DNA of 64,000 nt from UBA5336 sp964412785 (GTDB lineage: Bacteria > Pseudomonadota > Alphaproteobacteria > Caulobacterales > Hyphomonadaceae), in assembly GCA_964412785.1 (NCBI GenBank), contig CAYPQD010000001.1, positions 1-64,000 on the forward strand, in the 5' to 3' direction. The notes under the pieces are model-generated. The model ran no database searches. It saw only the letters and a program-made list of their open reading frames with translations, and was not told where the DNA came from. The position numbers and the translations under genes are program-made. This document shows positions 55,893-64,000 of the stretch, in pieces (position 1 is the stretch's first letter; each line of letters begins with the position of its first letter).

Positions 55893-55907
55893 GGGCCGCG
55901 TCGGCCC
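55893..55907 (+). terminator. possible weak terminator after the methyltransferase gene
   Basis: GGGCCG-CGT-CGGCCC makes a 6-bp stem with a 3-nt loop, followed by TTCTTGATT. The T content after the stem is modest, so termination may be partial. Confidence 0.4.
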
Positions 55908-55961
55908 TTCTTGATTATCGATATGTCGGACCCACCTCAAGGAAGGGCGGCGGGGCCTGAC

Positions 55962-56114
55962 ATGGAGGATACGGTGACGCTTTTCACCCTGCTCCTGATC
56001 GGCGGCACCGGTCTCGGTCTGGTCATTGGCGGCCTGTCGAACCCGCTGGTTTACCGCCTGGTTTTCGGCGGCCAGCCGGACAGTGCCGACGACCCGGAAA
56101 GCTGGTGCGACTGA
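55962..56114 (+). CDS. 50-residue single-helix membrane protein
   Basis: A small protein with a short acidic start (MEDTVTLF), one glycine-rich membrane helix (TLLLIGGTGLGLVIGGLS) and an acidic tail (PDSADDPESWCD). A 63-residue form starting at ATG 55923 is possible but has no ribosome site; GGAAGG lies 15 bp before the chosen ATG. No family is recognised. Confidence 0.55.
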   Translation: MEDTVTLFTLLLIGGTGLGLVIGGLSNPLVYRLVFGGQPDSADDPESWCD

Positions 56115-56139
56115 ACCCCGCCGGCGGCGCCCGTCTGGA

Positions 56140-57432
56140 CTATTCGCGCCAGGTCCGCGTCATGGCGTCCTGCAGCGGCTTGATCAAATAGCTGATCACC
56201 GATCGGGTGTCGGTCTGCACCAGAACCTCGACCGGCATGCCCGGCTGGATCGGCCACCGCTCCGAATTGATCCAGTCCGCCGGAATGGATATGGTGCCTT
56301 CATAAAAGAAGGCGCCGGTCGCTTCATCTCGGATCGCATCGGCCGAAACCTTGATGACGTGGCCCTGGGCTTCCGGTGTGGTTGTCTGGTTGAAGGCGGA
56401 AAAGCGCAGGCGTGCATCCTGGCCCGGCGCCACCTTGTCGATGTCCTGAGGAGCGATCCGCACCTTGGCGATGAGGTTGTCGTCTTCCGGGACGATGAAC
56501 ATCACCGGCTCTGATGGATTGATCACGCCGCCGACGGTGTGGGCCTTGATGCCGATGACGGCGCCCTCGCGCGGGGCGATGATGTCCAGCCTGGAGAGCT
56601 GGTCCTTCAGGGCAATCCGCCGCTCCGACAGTTCCGCGATCTGGGTTTGCACCTCGCGCAGTTCGGTCAGCACCTCCTCAAGGAAGCCGTCGGTCAGCGA
56701 CGTTATCTCGATCTCGGCCTCGCCGATCCTCACCTCGGTCGCGGCGATCTCCGACAGGAGCGATTCGCGCTCGCCGGTCAGCCGCGACTGCTCGCGCTTG
56801 AGGCCGAGACGGCGATCCTGGGTGGCGAGCCCCTTTTCGAAAAGGTCGTCAAGGCCCCTGACCTCCTGCTCGATCAGGATGGACTGGCTGGCCTTAGCGT
56901 CGACCTCGCTGTTGAGCCCGTCAATGCGCTTGCCGAGCTGGCGGATGCGCTGGCGGAGAATATTGACGCGGCTCCTGCGGGAGGCGGCGCGGGCATCGAG
57001 CAGGGCGTTCTGGGAGACAAGGATGTCCTGCATGGCGGGGTCTTCAAGGACGTCGCCATAGCCGGCCCGGATGACGAGTTCGCTGTTGCCGTCGCGCTCG
57101 GCCTTGAGGCGGGCCTCCTGGCCCAGCAGCTCGAACAGGCGCGCCTCGACACTGGCGAGCGAGGCCCGCGCGGCGGTGCCGTCGAGCTCGAGAAGCACCT
57201 CGCCGGCGCCCACCCGGTCGCCCTCGCGCACATGGATGTGGCGGACGATTCCGCCTTCGAGGTGCTGCACGGCCTGCTGATTGGTTTCCACCGCGACGAG
57301 GCCGGAGGTCATCACCGCGCCTTCATAGGGCGCAAGGACGCTCCAGGCGACGAGGCCGCCGAACACGCCGGCGATGAAGACAAAGCCAAGGACGAAATAG
57401 CTGCGGATCGAGGTCTTGCGGGTCTCAGCCAT
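56140..57432 (-). CDS. prtE: type I secretion periplasmic adaptor (HlyD/PrtE family)
   Basis: A 430-residue membrane fusion protein with an N-terminal cytoplasmic stub, one helix (YFVLGFVFIAGVFGGLVAWSV), a lipoyl-like hairpin (HLEGGIVRHIHVREGDRVGAG), a long coiled-coil region, and a C-terminal beta-barrel part (PEDDNLIAKVRIAPQDIDKV). It bridges the ABC transporter to a TolC-type pore. It overlaps the upstream ABC gene by 8 bp. No outer-membrane factor or RTX substrate gene is in the window. Confidence 0.92.
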   Translation of the reverse strand: MAETRKTSIRSYFVLGFVFIAGVFGGLVAWSVLAPYEGAVMTSGLVAVETNQQAVQHLEGGIVRHIHVREGDRVGAGEVLLELDGTAARASLASVEARLFELLGQEARLKAERDGNSELVIRAGYGDVLEDPAMQDILVSQNALLDARAASRRSRVNILRQRIRQLGKRIDGLNSEVDAKASQSILIEQEVRGLDDLFEKGLATQDRRLGLKREQSRLTGERESLLSEIAATEVRIGEAEIEITSLTDGFLEEVLTELREVQTQIAELSERRIALKDQLSRLDIIAPREGAVIGIKAHTVGGVINPSEPVMFIVPEDDNLIAKVRIAPQDIDKVAPGQDARLRFSAFNQTTTPEAQGHVIKVSADAIRDEATGAFFYEGTISIPADWINSERWPIQPGMPVEVLVQTDTRSVISYLIKPLQDAMTRTWRE

Positions 57433-59173
57433 CGGTGGTGGTCGTTGCCTTGCGAATGGGGGTCACGCTTGCGCCGCGTGCCTTGGCGTTCTGGGCGAGC
57501 TTGGCGAGGATCTCGTCACGCGGACCAAGGGCCTTTATCTCGCCGCCGTCGAGGATCATCAGCTTGTTGCAGTTGACGATGGCGTTCGGGCGGTGAGCGA
57601 TGACGATCACGGTGGCGCCTCGCTCGCGCAGGCCGAGTATCGCCTTCTGCAGTGCATCGTCGCCCTTCTGGTCGAGGTTGGAATTGGGCTCGTCGAGGAT
57701 GACGAACATGGGATCGCCATAAAGCGCGCGCGCCAGCCCGACGCGCTGGCGCTGTCCGGCGGAGAGATAGGCGCCGCCCTGGCCGATCTCGGTGTCATAG
57801 CCGTTCGGCAGGCGGCGGATGAGATCGTCACAGGCAGCCGCCTCGGCGGCGCGGATGACAGCGTCGGCCGGCGCGTCGGGGTCGAAGCGTGCAATGTTCT
57901 CGCGTACGCTGCCGGAAAACAGGTCGACCTGCTGGGGCATGTAGCCGATCTGCGGCCCAAGCTCGCCGCGCGGCCAGTTTCGCACGTCCGAGCCGTCGAT
58001 CCGCACCGTCCCTGTGAGGACAGGCCAGACGCCTGAAAGGATGCGCGCAAGCGTCGACTTGCCGGCGGCCGACGGGCCGATGATGCCGATGCAGTCACCG
58101 GGTTCGAGGCGGAAGCTGAGGCCGCGCAGGATCGGCTTGTCGAGGCGCGGCGGCGCTGCGAAGACATTCTCGACCGACACCTCGCCGCGGATTGGCGGCA
58201 GCTGCATCGTCTCCGGCGCTGGTGGCGCTTTCTCCAGATAGCCCTTGAGCGAGCCCCAGGCCTCGCCCGCGGAAGTGATGACGCGCCACTGGCCGACAAG
58301 CTGCTCGATCGGCGCAATCGCCCGGCCCATGAGGATGGAGGCGGCGATCATCGCGCCCGGTGTCGAAATCTGCTGGATCGATAGATAGGCGCCAATGCCG
58401 AGGATCGCCGACTGCAGGAACAGGCGGAAGGCCTTGGTCCCGGCGGAGAAGGCGCCGAGGCGCTGGGAGGATCGGGTGATCGCCTTGTCGGAGCGGTCGA
58501 ACAGGTCGCGCCAGCGCGTCTCCAGCCGCTCGCGCATGCCCATGGTCTCCATCACCTCGACATTGCGGGCCATCTCGCCGGCCTTGAGGGTGGCCTCGCG
58601 CTCCAGCCTTTCGGACTCCAGCAGGAGGTTGGAAGAGGTGCGCTGGTTGATCAGGGCAACGATCACAAGGACGATCGCGCCGAAGGTCGCCCAGACGCCA
58701 TAGCTCCAGTGCAGCATGTAGATGACAAAGAAGAACAGCGGCGCGTAGGGCGCGTCGAACAGGGTGGCGAGCGCCGGGCTGGAATAGAATTTCCGCAGTG
58801 TGCGCAGGTCGCGGATCGGCTTTTCAGTCTCGCGGCCGGGATCCTTCAGATTGGCCGCGATGGCCGCTTCCATGGCGCGCTTGCCGAGCAGGTCCTCGAA
58901 CTTGGAGCCGGCTTCGGCAAAGATCGCCTGGCGCACGAAGTCGAGAACGCTCAGCGTAAGGTAGAGCACTGCCACCAGGACGGTGAGCGCGATCAGGGTC
59001 GGCACCGAATTGCTCGACAGCACCCGGTCGTAAACCTGCAACATGTACAGGGGCCCGGTGAGCATCAGCACTGAAATGAAGAAACTGAAAAAGAGCAGGC
59101 CAGTAAAGATGGCACGGGACGCGGACACCGCTCTGCCAAGTTCCTTCGATGGCTGCTGCTTGCCTCTGCGCAT
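57425..59173 (-). CDS. prtD: type I secretion ABC permease/ATPase (PrtD family)
   Basis: A 582-residue ABC exporter of the PrtD/AprD type: six-helix membrane domain (FTGLLFFSFFISVLMLTGPL and following) then an ATPase with Walker A IIGPSAAGKSTLARIL, signature YLSAGQRQRVGLARAL, and Walker B FVILDEPNSNLD. There is no N-terminal C39-like domain, consistent with RTX or S-layer protein export. The ATG at 59173 (MRRGKQQ) was chosen over an in-frame upstream extension. Confidence 0.93.
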   Translation of the reverse strand: MRRGKQQPSKELGRAVSASRAIFTGLLFFSFFISVLMLTGPLYMLQVYDRVLSSNSVPTLIALTVLVAVLYLTLSVLDFVRQAIFAEAGSKFEDLLGKRAMEAAIAANLKDPGRETEKPIRDLRTLRKFYSSPALATLFDAPYAPLFFFVIYMLHWSYGVWATFGAIVLVIVALINQRTSSNLLLESERLEREATLKAGEMARNVEVMETMGMRERLETRWRDLFDRSDKAITRSSQRLGAFSAGTKAFRLFLQSAILGIGAYLSIQQISTPGAMIAASILMGRAIAPIEQLVGQWRVITSAGEAWGSLKGYLEKAPPAPETMQLPPIRGEVSVENVFAAPPRLDKPILRGLSFRLEPGDCIGIIGPSAAGKSTLARILSGVWPVLTGTVRIDGSDVRNWPRGELGPQIGYMPQQVDLFSGSVRENIARFDPDAPADAVIRAAEAAACDDLIRRLPNGYDTEIGQGGAYLSAGQRQRVGLARALYGDPMFVILDEPNSNLDQKGDDALQKAILGLRERGATVIVIAHRPNAIVNCNKLMILDGGEIKALGPRDEILAKLAQNAKARGASVTPIRKATTTTDG

Positions 59174-59383
59174 CGGCGCGTCCCCAATCGATCCGGATGG
59201 TATCAGGTGTTCCTGCCCGCACACTTAGCATGGGCGCCGGCGATTGAAATGCCCCTTTGCGGGAGATGAGCATCCCTTCACACGGGCGAAGGGCGCTGAG
59301 AGGCCCCCGCGCAGTTGCACCGGCCAGCAAGCGCGCCTATCAGGTGCCGGCTTCCGACACCCTGATCCTGCGCAAGGCCGACC

Positions 59384-60610
59384 ATGCCCGACAGTGCCGA
59401 CCACCCGCTTCCCCTTTCGCTTGAAGACGTGCGCGCTGCGGCCGGAATGATTGCCGGTCAGGTGGAGCGTACGCCGCTTTCGCACTCACGCACGCTGTCG
59501 CAGATCACCGGCGCGGAGGTCTGGGTCAAGTTCGAGAACCTTCAGTTCACCGCCTCGTTCAAGGAACGCGGTGCGCTCAACAAGCTGAGCCATTTGTCGG
59601 AGGCAGAGCGCAGGGCCGGCGTGATCGCCATGTCGGCCGGCAACCATGCCCAGGGGGTTGCCTATCACGCCAGGCGGCTGGGCATCCCGGCGACGATCGT
59701 GATGCCGAAGACAACGCCCTTCAACAAGGTCAAGCACACCCGCGACCATGGCGCGCGCGTCATCCTGGAGGGCGAAACCCTGCACGAGGCCCAGGATCAT
59801 GCCTTCCGCCTGCGCGACCAGGAGGGCTACACCTTCATCCACCCCTATGACGACCGGCTGATTGCCGCCGGGCAGGGCACGATCGGGCTGGAGATCCTGG
59901 AGGACGCGCCGCAGATCGATACGATCATCGTGCCGGTAGGCGGCGGCGGCCTGATCTCGGGGATCGCCGTGGCCGCGAAGGCCCTGAAGTCGTCCGTGCG
60001 GATTGTCGGGGCGGAGGCCTCTATGTATCCCGCCCTGCGGGCTGCGCTCGACGGGCGGGAGCCGGCAGTCGGCGGGGCGACGATCGCGGAGGGCATTGCG
60101 GTGAAGGCGATTGGCGCGCTCGGCCTCGCGGTGGCGCGCGCCCTCGTCGATGATGTCCTGCTGGTCGATGAGGAACACCTGGAGCGGGCGATCACCCTGT
60201 TCCTCGACGTGGAGAAGACGATCGCGGAGGGGGCCGGCGCGGCGGGCCTTGCGGCGATGCTTGCCCATCCCGGCGCATTCGCCGGGCGCAAGGTCTGCCT
60301 CGTGCTCTGCGGCGGCAATATCGACCTGCGCTTGCTCGCCTCGGTGCTGACCCGCGCGCTGGTGCGCGAGAACCGGCTCTCCTCGGTGCGGATCGTCGGC
60401 GACGACCGGCCAGGCCTTCTCTCGCATGTGTCGAAGATCATCGGCGACACCGGCGCGAACATCATCGAGGTCGCCCACAACCGGATCGCCCTCGACGTCC
60501 CGGCCAAGGGGGCGGAGTTCGACATCCTGATCGAGACCCGCGATGCCCAGCACACCCGGGACGTCATTGACGCGCTGACGCAGGCCGGCTTCCCACCACG
60601 CCGCCTGTGA
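59384..60610 (+). CDS. ilvA: threonine ammonia-lyase
   Basis: A 408-residue PLP enzyme that converts L-threonine to 2-oxobutanoate. The PLP Lys is in FTASFKERGALNKL and the phosphate-binding glycine loop in VPVGGGGLISGIA. A single C-terminal ACT-like domain (SVRIVGDDRPGLLSHVSKI) follows, a one-ACT form closer to TdcB/short IlvA than the two-domain biosynthetic IlvA. ACT domains bind amino-acid effectors such as isoleucine or valine. Confidence 0.93.
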   Translation: MPDSADHPLPLSLEDVRAAAGMIAGQVERTPLSHSRTLSQITGAEVWVKFENLQFTASFKERGALNKLSHLSEAERRAGVIAMSAGNHAQGVAYHARRLGIPATIVMPKTTPFNKVKHTRDHGARVILEGETLHEAQDHAFRLRDQEGYTFIHPYDDRLIAAGQGTIGLEILEDAPQIDTIIVPVGGGGLISGIAVAAKALKSSVRIVGAEASMYPALRAALDGREPAVGGATIAEGIAVKAIGALGLAVARALVDDVLLVDEEHLERAITLFLDVEKTIAEGAGAAGLAAMLAHPGAFAGRKVCLVLCGGNIDLRLLASVLTRALVRENRLSSVRIVGDDRPGLLSHVSKIIGDTGANIIEVAHNRIALDVPAKGAEFDILIETRDAQHTRDVIDALTQAGFPPRRL

Positions 60611-60659
60611 CCGGTTGCCACCGCCGGTGCGCACAGGTCCTTGCCGGGCCGGGCCGCTC

Positions 60660-62309
60660 ATGCTTGCTGAAGGCTTGTCCGCATGGGGATCGCGTGGCGT
60701 GAGTCTGTTCGATCCGTCCGATATCGATCCGGTCGCCGCGCCGCTGATGACCAGCGGACGCAATGCCGGCTGGTGGAAGGGCGCTGTCATCTACCGGGTC
60801 TTTCCGCTGAGTTTCCGTGACAGCGATGGCGATGGCTTTGGCGACCTGAAAGGCGTCATCGGCGGGCTCGACCACATCGTGTCCCTCGGCGCGGATGCGA
60901 TCTGGCTGGCACCGGTCTACCGCTCGCCTCTGGTCGACAGCGGCTTTGATGTCAGCGACCCGTGCGATGTCGATCCGGTGTTCGGCGACCTGGAAATGCT
61001 CGACCGGTTGGTGGCGCGCGCCCACCGGCTGGGGCTGAAGGTGATCCTTGACCAGGTTTGCAGCCACACATCCAACCAGCATGCCTGGTTTGCGCAGAGC
61101 CGGCACTCGCGCGACAATCCGAAGGCGGACTGGTATGTCTGGGGCGATCCCAAGCCCGATGGCAGCCCGCCGAACAATTGGCAGTCCCTCTCCGGCGGGC
61201 CGGCGTGGTGTTGGGATGCGCGGCGCGGGCAATACTACCTGCACAGCGTCCTGCCGCAGCAGCCAGGCCTCAACCTGCACAATGACGCGGTGCAGGCGGC
61301 GCTGCTGGAGATTGTCCGCTTCTGGCTGGAACGCGGCATTGATGGCGTGCACCTTCATGCCCTCGATTTCGCGATGCCCGACCCGCTGCTGAGGGACAAT
61401 CCGCCATCGGGCCTTGCGCCTCACCGGGCGCGCATGCCCGCTGACCTGCAGGCGCCTGTGCATTCGCGCGCGCAGCCGGAGATCCTCGCCTTCCTGGAAC
61501 GGCTTCGGGTAGTGCTCGACCAGTGGCCTGACCGGTTTGCAATGGCCGAACGGGTCGGGCCGGGCGGCCCTGGCGCGCTTGCCGGCTTGACCGAAGGCGA
61601 TGGCCGCTTGCACGGCGCCTGCAGCGACGACTTCCTCGCCGCCGGCAGCCTGTCGGCCGACCTTGTCCGAAAGGCGCTGTCGGCCTGGGCGGAGGCGCGC
61701 GCTGCCGGCTGGCCGGTCTGGGCGTTTGCCAGCCATGCAGTGGCGCGGGTCGCCAGTCGATGGGGTGAGGGGCAGGACCGAACACGGGTCAGCCGGGTGG
61801 CGATGATGGTGCTGCTAAGCCTGCGCGGCAGCCCGGTCATCTACCAGGGCGAGGAACTGGGCCTGCCGGACGGGCGGGACGGCGCGCGCACGCCCTTCCC
61901 ATGGCTCTGCGACGCGCCGCATGCCGGCTTCACCACCGGCACGCCCTGGCTGGCGCCGGATGCGGCCCACAGGACCCGGGCGCTCGACCGGCAGGCCCGC
62001 GACCCGGGCTCGATGCTGGCCTTCACCCGGCGCCTCGTCGCGCTGCGCCGCAGCCATGGTGCCCTCAGGAGCGGGCCGCTCACCCTCCTTGAGTCGCCAG
62101 GCGACGTGCTGGCGTTCACCCGCGCTGGGGATGGCGGCCCGGCACTGACCTGCGTCTACAATCTGGGCGGCCGGTCGGTGGACTGGTCGGCGGCAGGCCT
62201 GGCAGGCCATCGGGTGGTCGTCTGTGACACCGGCAGCGGCGCAGAGGGCCTTCCCGCGACCTTGCCACCCTGGTCCGGCTATTGGCTGGTACCTGGCGGC
62301 GCCGCGTGA
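60660..62309 (+). CDS. GH13 alpha-glucosidase-like protein with lost catalytic residues
   Basis: A 549-residue protein with a full GH13 (AglA-like) fold: WWKGAVIYRVFPLSFRDSDG, GADAIWLAPVYRSP, DNPKADWYVWGDPKPDGSPP, and FWLERGIDGV. But the nucleophile motif, normally GFRLD, reads GVHLH, so His233 replaces the Asp. The region IV motif NHD reads SHA (358-360), losing the transition-state Asp. The acid/base Glu is kept (AMAERVG, Glu297). It is therefore probably not a normal glycosidase; a binding or regulatory role is inferred. The start may be the ATG at 60747. Confidence 0.85.
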   Translation: MLAEGLSAWGSRGVSLFDPSDIDPVAAPLMTSGRNAGWWKGAVIYRVFPLSFRDSDGDGFGDLKGVIGGLDHIVSLGADAIWLAPVYRSPLVDSGFDVSDPCDVDPVFGDLEMLDRLVARAHRLGLKVILDQVCSHTSNQHAWFAQSRHSRDNPKADWYVWGDPKPDGSPPNNWQSLSGGPAWCWDARRGQYYLHSVLPQQPGLNLHNDAVQAALLEIVRFWLERGIDGVHLHALDFAMPDPLLRDNPPSGLAPHRARMPADLQAPVHSRAQPEILAFLERLRVVLDQWPDRFAMAERVGPGGPGALAGLTEGDGRLHGACSDDFLAAGSLSADLVRKALSAWAEARAAGWPVWAFASHAVARVASRWGEGQDRTRVSRVAMMVLLSLRGSPVIYQGEELGLPDGRDGARTPFPWLCDAPHAGFTTGTPWLAPDAAHRTRALDRQARDPGSMLAFTRRLVALRRSHGALRSGPLTLLESPGDVLAFTRAGDGGPALTCVYNLGGRSVDWSAAGLAGHRVVVCDTGSGAEGLPATLPPWSGYWLVPGGAA

Positions 62310-62445
62310 AATCCGTGTCATGAGTGAGGTTTAACGCCCAATCGGCCCGGTCCTGCACTATCCCTGTGCGGGCGCCGCAAGACGACGGCGCAAGACCGCA
62401 GCAGCCGCGGGCTCCTCCTCCGGAGGGGTCCCAGGGAGACTGACC

Positions 62446-62841
62446 ATGAAAGCCTTCACCCTCCTGACTGGCCTCGCCGTGCTGGCCGGTGCCGCCCTTG
62501 CAGAGAGTATTCCGGCAGAGAGTATTCCGGCAGAGAGTATTCCGGTAGAAAGTGACCCGGCGGGCGAGCGTGTGTTCGATGCGATGGACCGCGACGGCGA
62601 CGGCGCAGTGAGCGCGGCCGAATACGCCATCCACGAGGGACGAACGCATGGCGTTCCTGTCGAGGACGCGCTGGCTGAATTCGACGCGATTTCCGGCGGC
62701 GATGGCAGTCTTTCGCCGCAGGACTGGGCGGCCCATGGCGGTGACGCCGCCGATGCCATCGCTTCCGATGGCGACCTGTCGATGGACGCGATTGCAGACG
62801 AACCGGAGGCGCCGCGCACGACCGACGGGCAGAGCAACTAG
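62446..62841 (+). CDS. exported EF-hand protein
   Basis: A 131-residue protein with a signal peptide (to about residue 19, ALA), three AESIP pentapeptides in tandem, then a canonical EF-hand loop DRDGDGAVSAAE (about residues 47-58) and a second degenerate loop GGDGSLSPQDW. It should bind calcium in the periplasm or outside. The Asp-rich tail contains a further DGDLS segment. Function unknown; related small EF-hand proteins occur in many alphaproteobacteria. Confidence 0.8.
   Translation: MKAFTLLTGLAVLAGAALAESIPAESIPAESIPVESDPAGERVFDAMDRDGDGAVSAAEYAIHEGRTHGVPVEDALAEFDAISGGDGSLSPQDWAAHGGDAADAIASDGDLSMDAIADEPEAPRTTDGQSN
62500..62559 (+). repeat. 15-bp tandem microrepeat in the EF-hand gene
   Basis: GCAGAGAGTATTCCG is repeated exactly at 62500-62514, 62515-62529 and 62530-62544, with a fourth degenerate copy at 62545-62559 (GTAGAAAGTGACCCG). 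It encodes AESIP three times, then VESDP. Slippage-prone, so copy number may vary between strains. Confidence 0.9.
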
Positions 62842-62854
62842 CCTTCGGGGGCTT

Positions 62855-62892
62855 GCCGGGCGGGCTGCCTGACGCCTCTCAGCCCGCCCGGC
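62855..62892. other. 13-bp perfect hairpin after the EF-hand gene
   Basis: GCCGGGCGGGCTG (62855-62867) pairs with CAGCCCGCCCGGC (62880-62892) around a 12-nt loop. It is followed by CCTCTTGCC, with few Ts, so it looks like a 3' stabilising structure or part of a tandem terminator. Confidence 0.6.
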
Positions 62893-62909
62893 CCTCTTGC
62901 CTCGACCTC

Positions 62910-62938
62910 GCCCCGGCCCCGGCCGGGGCGCCTTTTTT
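62910..62938 (+). terminator. rho-independent terminator upstream of secE
   Basis: GCCCCGGCC (62910-62918) and GGCCGGGGC (62921-62929) form a GC stem, then GCC and TTTTTT at 62933-62938. It ends the EF-hand transcript before the secE promoter region. Confidence 0.8.
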
Positions 62939-63081
62939 GCCAGAGAAGCGCGCGGAAAGGCTTGAATCCCCGGGCCGCGGCGTGCAGGGAGTGCCTTCAC
63001 AGACGGCTCAGGCATCGCTAAATCTGGCTTGCAAGGGGCGTTTGACCGCCCACGCGATTTTCCAGAACAACAAGTCGGTTC

Positions 63082-63294
63082 ATGTCAGACAAAGAGAACA
63101 AGCAATCGGTCGGTCCTGTCACCTTTGCGCGCCAGGTGCGTGCAGAGGGGGGCAAGGTGACCTGGACGTCCCGCCAGGAGACGATCGCTGCAACGATCAT
63201 GGTCGTCATCATGTCGATCATCATGGCACTTTTCCTGTTTGGCGCTGACATGGTGATCAGTTTCGCCGTCCGCCTGATCACCGGCCTGGGCTGA
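63082..63294 (+). CDS. secE: preprotein translocase subunit SecE
   Basis: A 70-residue one-helix SecE. The amphipathic segment FARQVRAEGGKVTWTSRQET precedes the membrane helix (TIMVVIMSIIMALFLFGADM), as in the conserved SecE core. It is followed 32 bp later by nusG, the standard secE-nusG order. In many genomes tuf and tRNA-Trp lie upstream; here the EF-hand gene and a terminator do. Confidence 0.95.
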   Translation: MSDKENKQSVGPVTFARQVRAEGGKVTWTSRQETIAATIMVVIMSIIMALFLFGADMVISFAVRLITGLG

Positions 63295-63326
63295 GCCTGC
63301 ACATGCACACAGGGAGCGCATCCGCC

Positions 63327-63869
63327 ATGGCCGAGGCCAAGTGGTACATCGTCCACGCCTATTCCAATTTCGAGAAGAAGGTCGCCTCCTCGATCCTCGA
63401 ACAGGCTGAGCGCAAGGGCCTCGACCATCTGATCGAGTCGATCGAGGTGCCGACCGAAGAGGTCGTCAAGGTCGATCGTGGCAAGAAGCGCACGGTCGAG
63501 CAGCGCTACTTCCCGGGCTATGTCCTGCTGAAGGCCGAATTGACAGATGATGTCTACCACCTGGTCAAGGACACGCCGAAGGTGACGGGCTTTCTCGGCG
63601 CCGATGGCGGCAAACGTCCGCTGCCGGTACGCCAGCGCGAGGTCGACCGGATTCTCGGCACCGCCGAGGAGGCGCCCGACCGGCCGCGTCCGCAGGTCAC
63701 CTTCGAGATCGGCCAGCGCGTGCGGGTCAATGACGGCCCCTTCCAGAGCTTTGAGGGCTCGGTGGAAGAGGTCGATGAGGCGCAGGCCCGCCTGAAGGTC
63801 ACCGTCTCGATTTTCGGCCGTGAGACTCCGGTCGACCTGGAATACGATCAGGTCGAGAAGATCGACTAA
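63327..63869 (+). CDS. nusG: transcription termination/antitermination factor NusG
   Basis: A 180-residue NusG. The NGN domain begins KWYIVHAYSNFEKKVA, has RYFPGYVLLKAEL, and the C-terminal KOW domain is FEIGQRVRVNDGPFQSFEG. NusG binds RNA polymerase and, through its KOW domain, Rho or ribosomal S10. The ATG at 63327 (MAEAKW) was chosen rather than the ATG at 63303. Confidence 0.97.
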   Translation: MAEAKWYIVHAYSNFEKKVASSILEQAERKGLDHLIESIEVPTEEVVKVDRGKKRTVEQRYFPGYVLLKAELTDDVYHLVKDTPKVTGFLGADGGKRPLPVRQREVDRILGTAEEAPDRPRPQVTFEIGQRVRVNDGPFQSFEGSVEEVDEAQARLKVTVSIFGRETPVDLEYDQVEKID

Positions 63870-63934
63870 TCGCCGCGCGGCTCTCACCGGGCCGCTTGAA
63901 CCAGGCCAGGGGTTGGCGTATCCCCACTCTCCCG

Positions 63935-64000
63935 GGCCGCCTTAGCTCAGTAGGTTAGAGCGCTAGATTGTGGATCTAGAGGTCCCCCGTTCGATCCGGG
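63935..64000 (+). tRNA. tRNA-His (GTG), 3' end beyond window
   Basis: The D arm is GCTCAGTAGGTTAGAGC, the anticodon stem CTAGA/TCTAG encloses loop TTGTGGA giving anticodon GTG, and the T arm begins CCCCGTTCGATCC. G at 63935 is the likely genome-encoded G-1 typical of tRNA-His. The acceptor 3' strand lies outside the window. Confidence 0.92.

Noticed and set aside
62855..62892. Second rho-independent terminator before secE
   Set aside because: A strong stem but only a few Ts follow; listed as a structure rather than a terminator.

Overview
The window is about 64 kb of GC-rich bacterial chromosome, densely coding on both strands, with no phage, IS element, CRISPR array or rRNA. Gene content points to an alphaproteobacterium near the Caulobacterales/Maricaulales: a PodJ-type polarity protein (coiled coil, membrane segment, Sel1 repeats, peptidoglycan-binding end), an xseB-ispA-dxs run, a short RNase E/G beside yacG and tRNA-Phe, polysaccharide export genes of the kind used for holdfast or capsule, a PrtD/PrtE-like type I secretion pair, and secE-nusG. 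A putative iota-class carbonic anhydrase fits a marine or saline habitat. The taxonomic call is inference from gene content.

Layout. 0-8.2 kb: tRNA-Phe, yacG, short RNase E/G, exported amidase, acetyltransferase, histidine phosphatase, then xseB-ispA-dxs. 8.3-10.1 kb: a lower-GC two-gene accessory locus, a subtilisin-like protease plus a small protein resembling its prodomain. 10.3-16.2 kb: lipoprotein, exported protein, acyl-CoA ligase, DUF938 methyltransferase, signal peptidase I, metallo-beta-lactamase-fold enzyme. 16.2-22.1 kb: divergent Wza-like and Wzz-like genes, then podJ. 22.3-32.3 kb: a fatty-acid/branched-chain acyl-CoA catabolism block headed by a LiuR-type MerR regulator, with two acyl-CoA dehydrogenases, two thiolases, a FadJ-type multifunctional protein and two tiny membrane proteins. 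32.3-38.8 kb: small membrane proteins, a beta-barrel-like protein, the carbonic anhydrase candidate, an exbB-exbD-exbD-tonB operon whose ExbB carries an unusual repeated periplasmic extension, and an orphan response regulator. 39-48 kb: small exported proteins, another acyl-CoA dehydrogenase, a divergent TIR-membrane protein/lipoprotein pair, and a PrpE-like ligase. 48-56 kb: two TPR proteins, ispE, a WecA/MraY-like transferase, polyprenyl diphosphate synthase, a DUF2007 protein and a TrmN6-like methyltransferase. 56-64 kb: type I secretion pair, threonine ammonia-lyase, a GH13 protein lacking key catalytic residues, an EF-hand protein, secE, nusG and the start of tRNA-His.

How the parts fit. 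Isoprenoid supply recurs (ispA, dxs, ispE, polyprenyl synthase) next to an undecaprenyl-phosphate sugar transferase. The beta-oxidation block appears to be one regulon: four 14-bp palindromes of form TKACGYNNRCGTMA lie near the LiuR-like gene, one acyl-CoA dehydrogenase operon, one thiolase and an acyl-CoA ligase 11 kb away. A dispersed repeat starting ATACCAAG occurs four times in intergenic spots, in two cases overlapping a stop codon.

Best candidate for something undescribed: the divergent pair at 41.7-46.1 kb, in which a cytoplasmic TIR domain is joined through one membrane helix to six cysteine-pair repeats and a LysM-like end, beside a large unrecognised lipoprotein. Other notable items are the protease/prodomain-like pair, the GH13 pseudoenzyme, and the repeated cysteine-bearing extension on ExbB.
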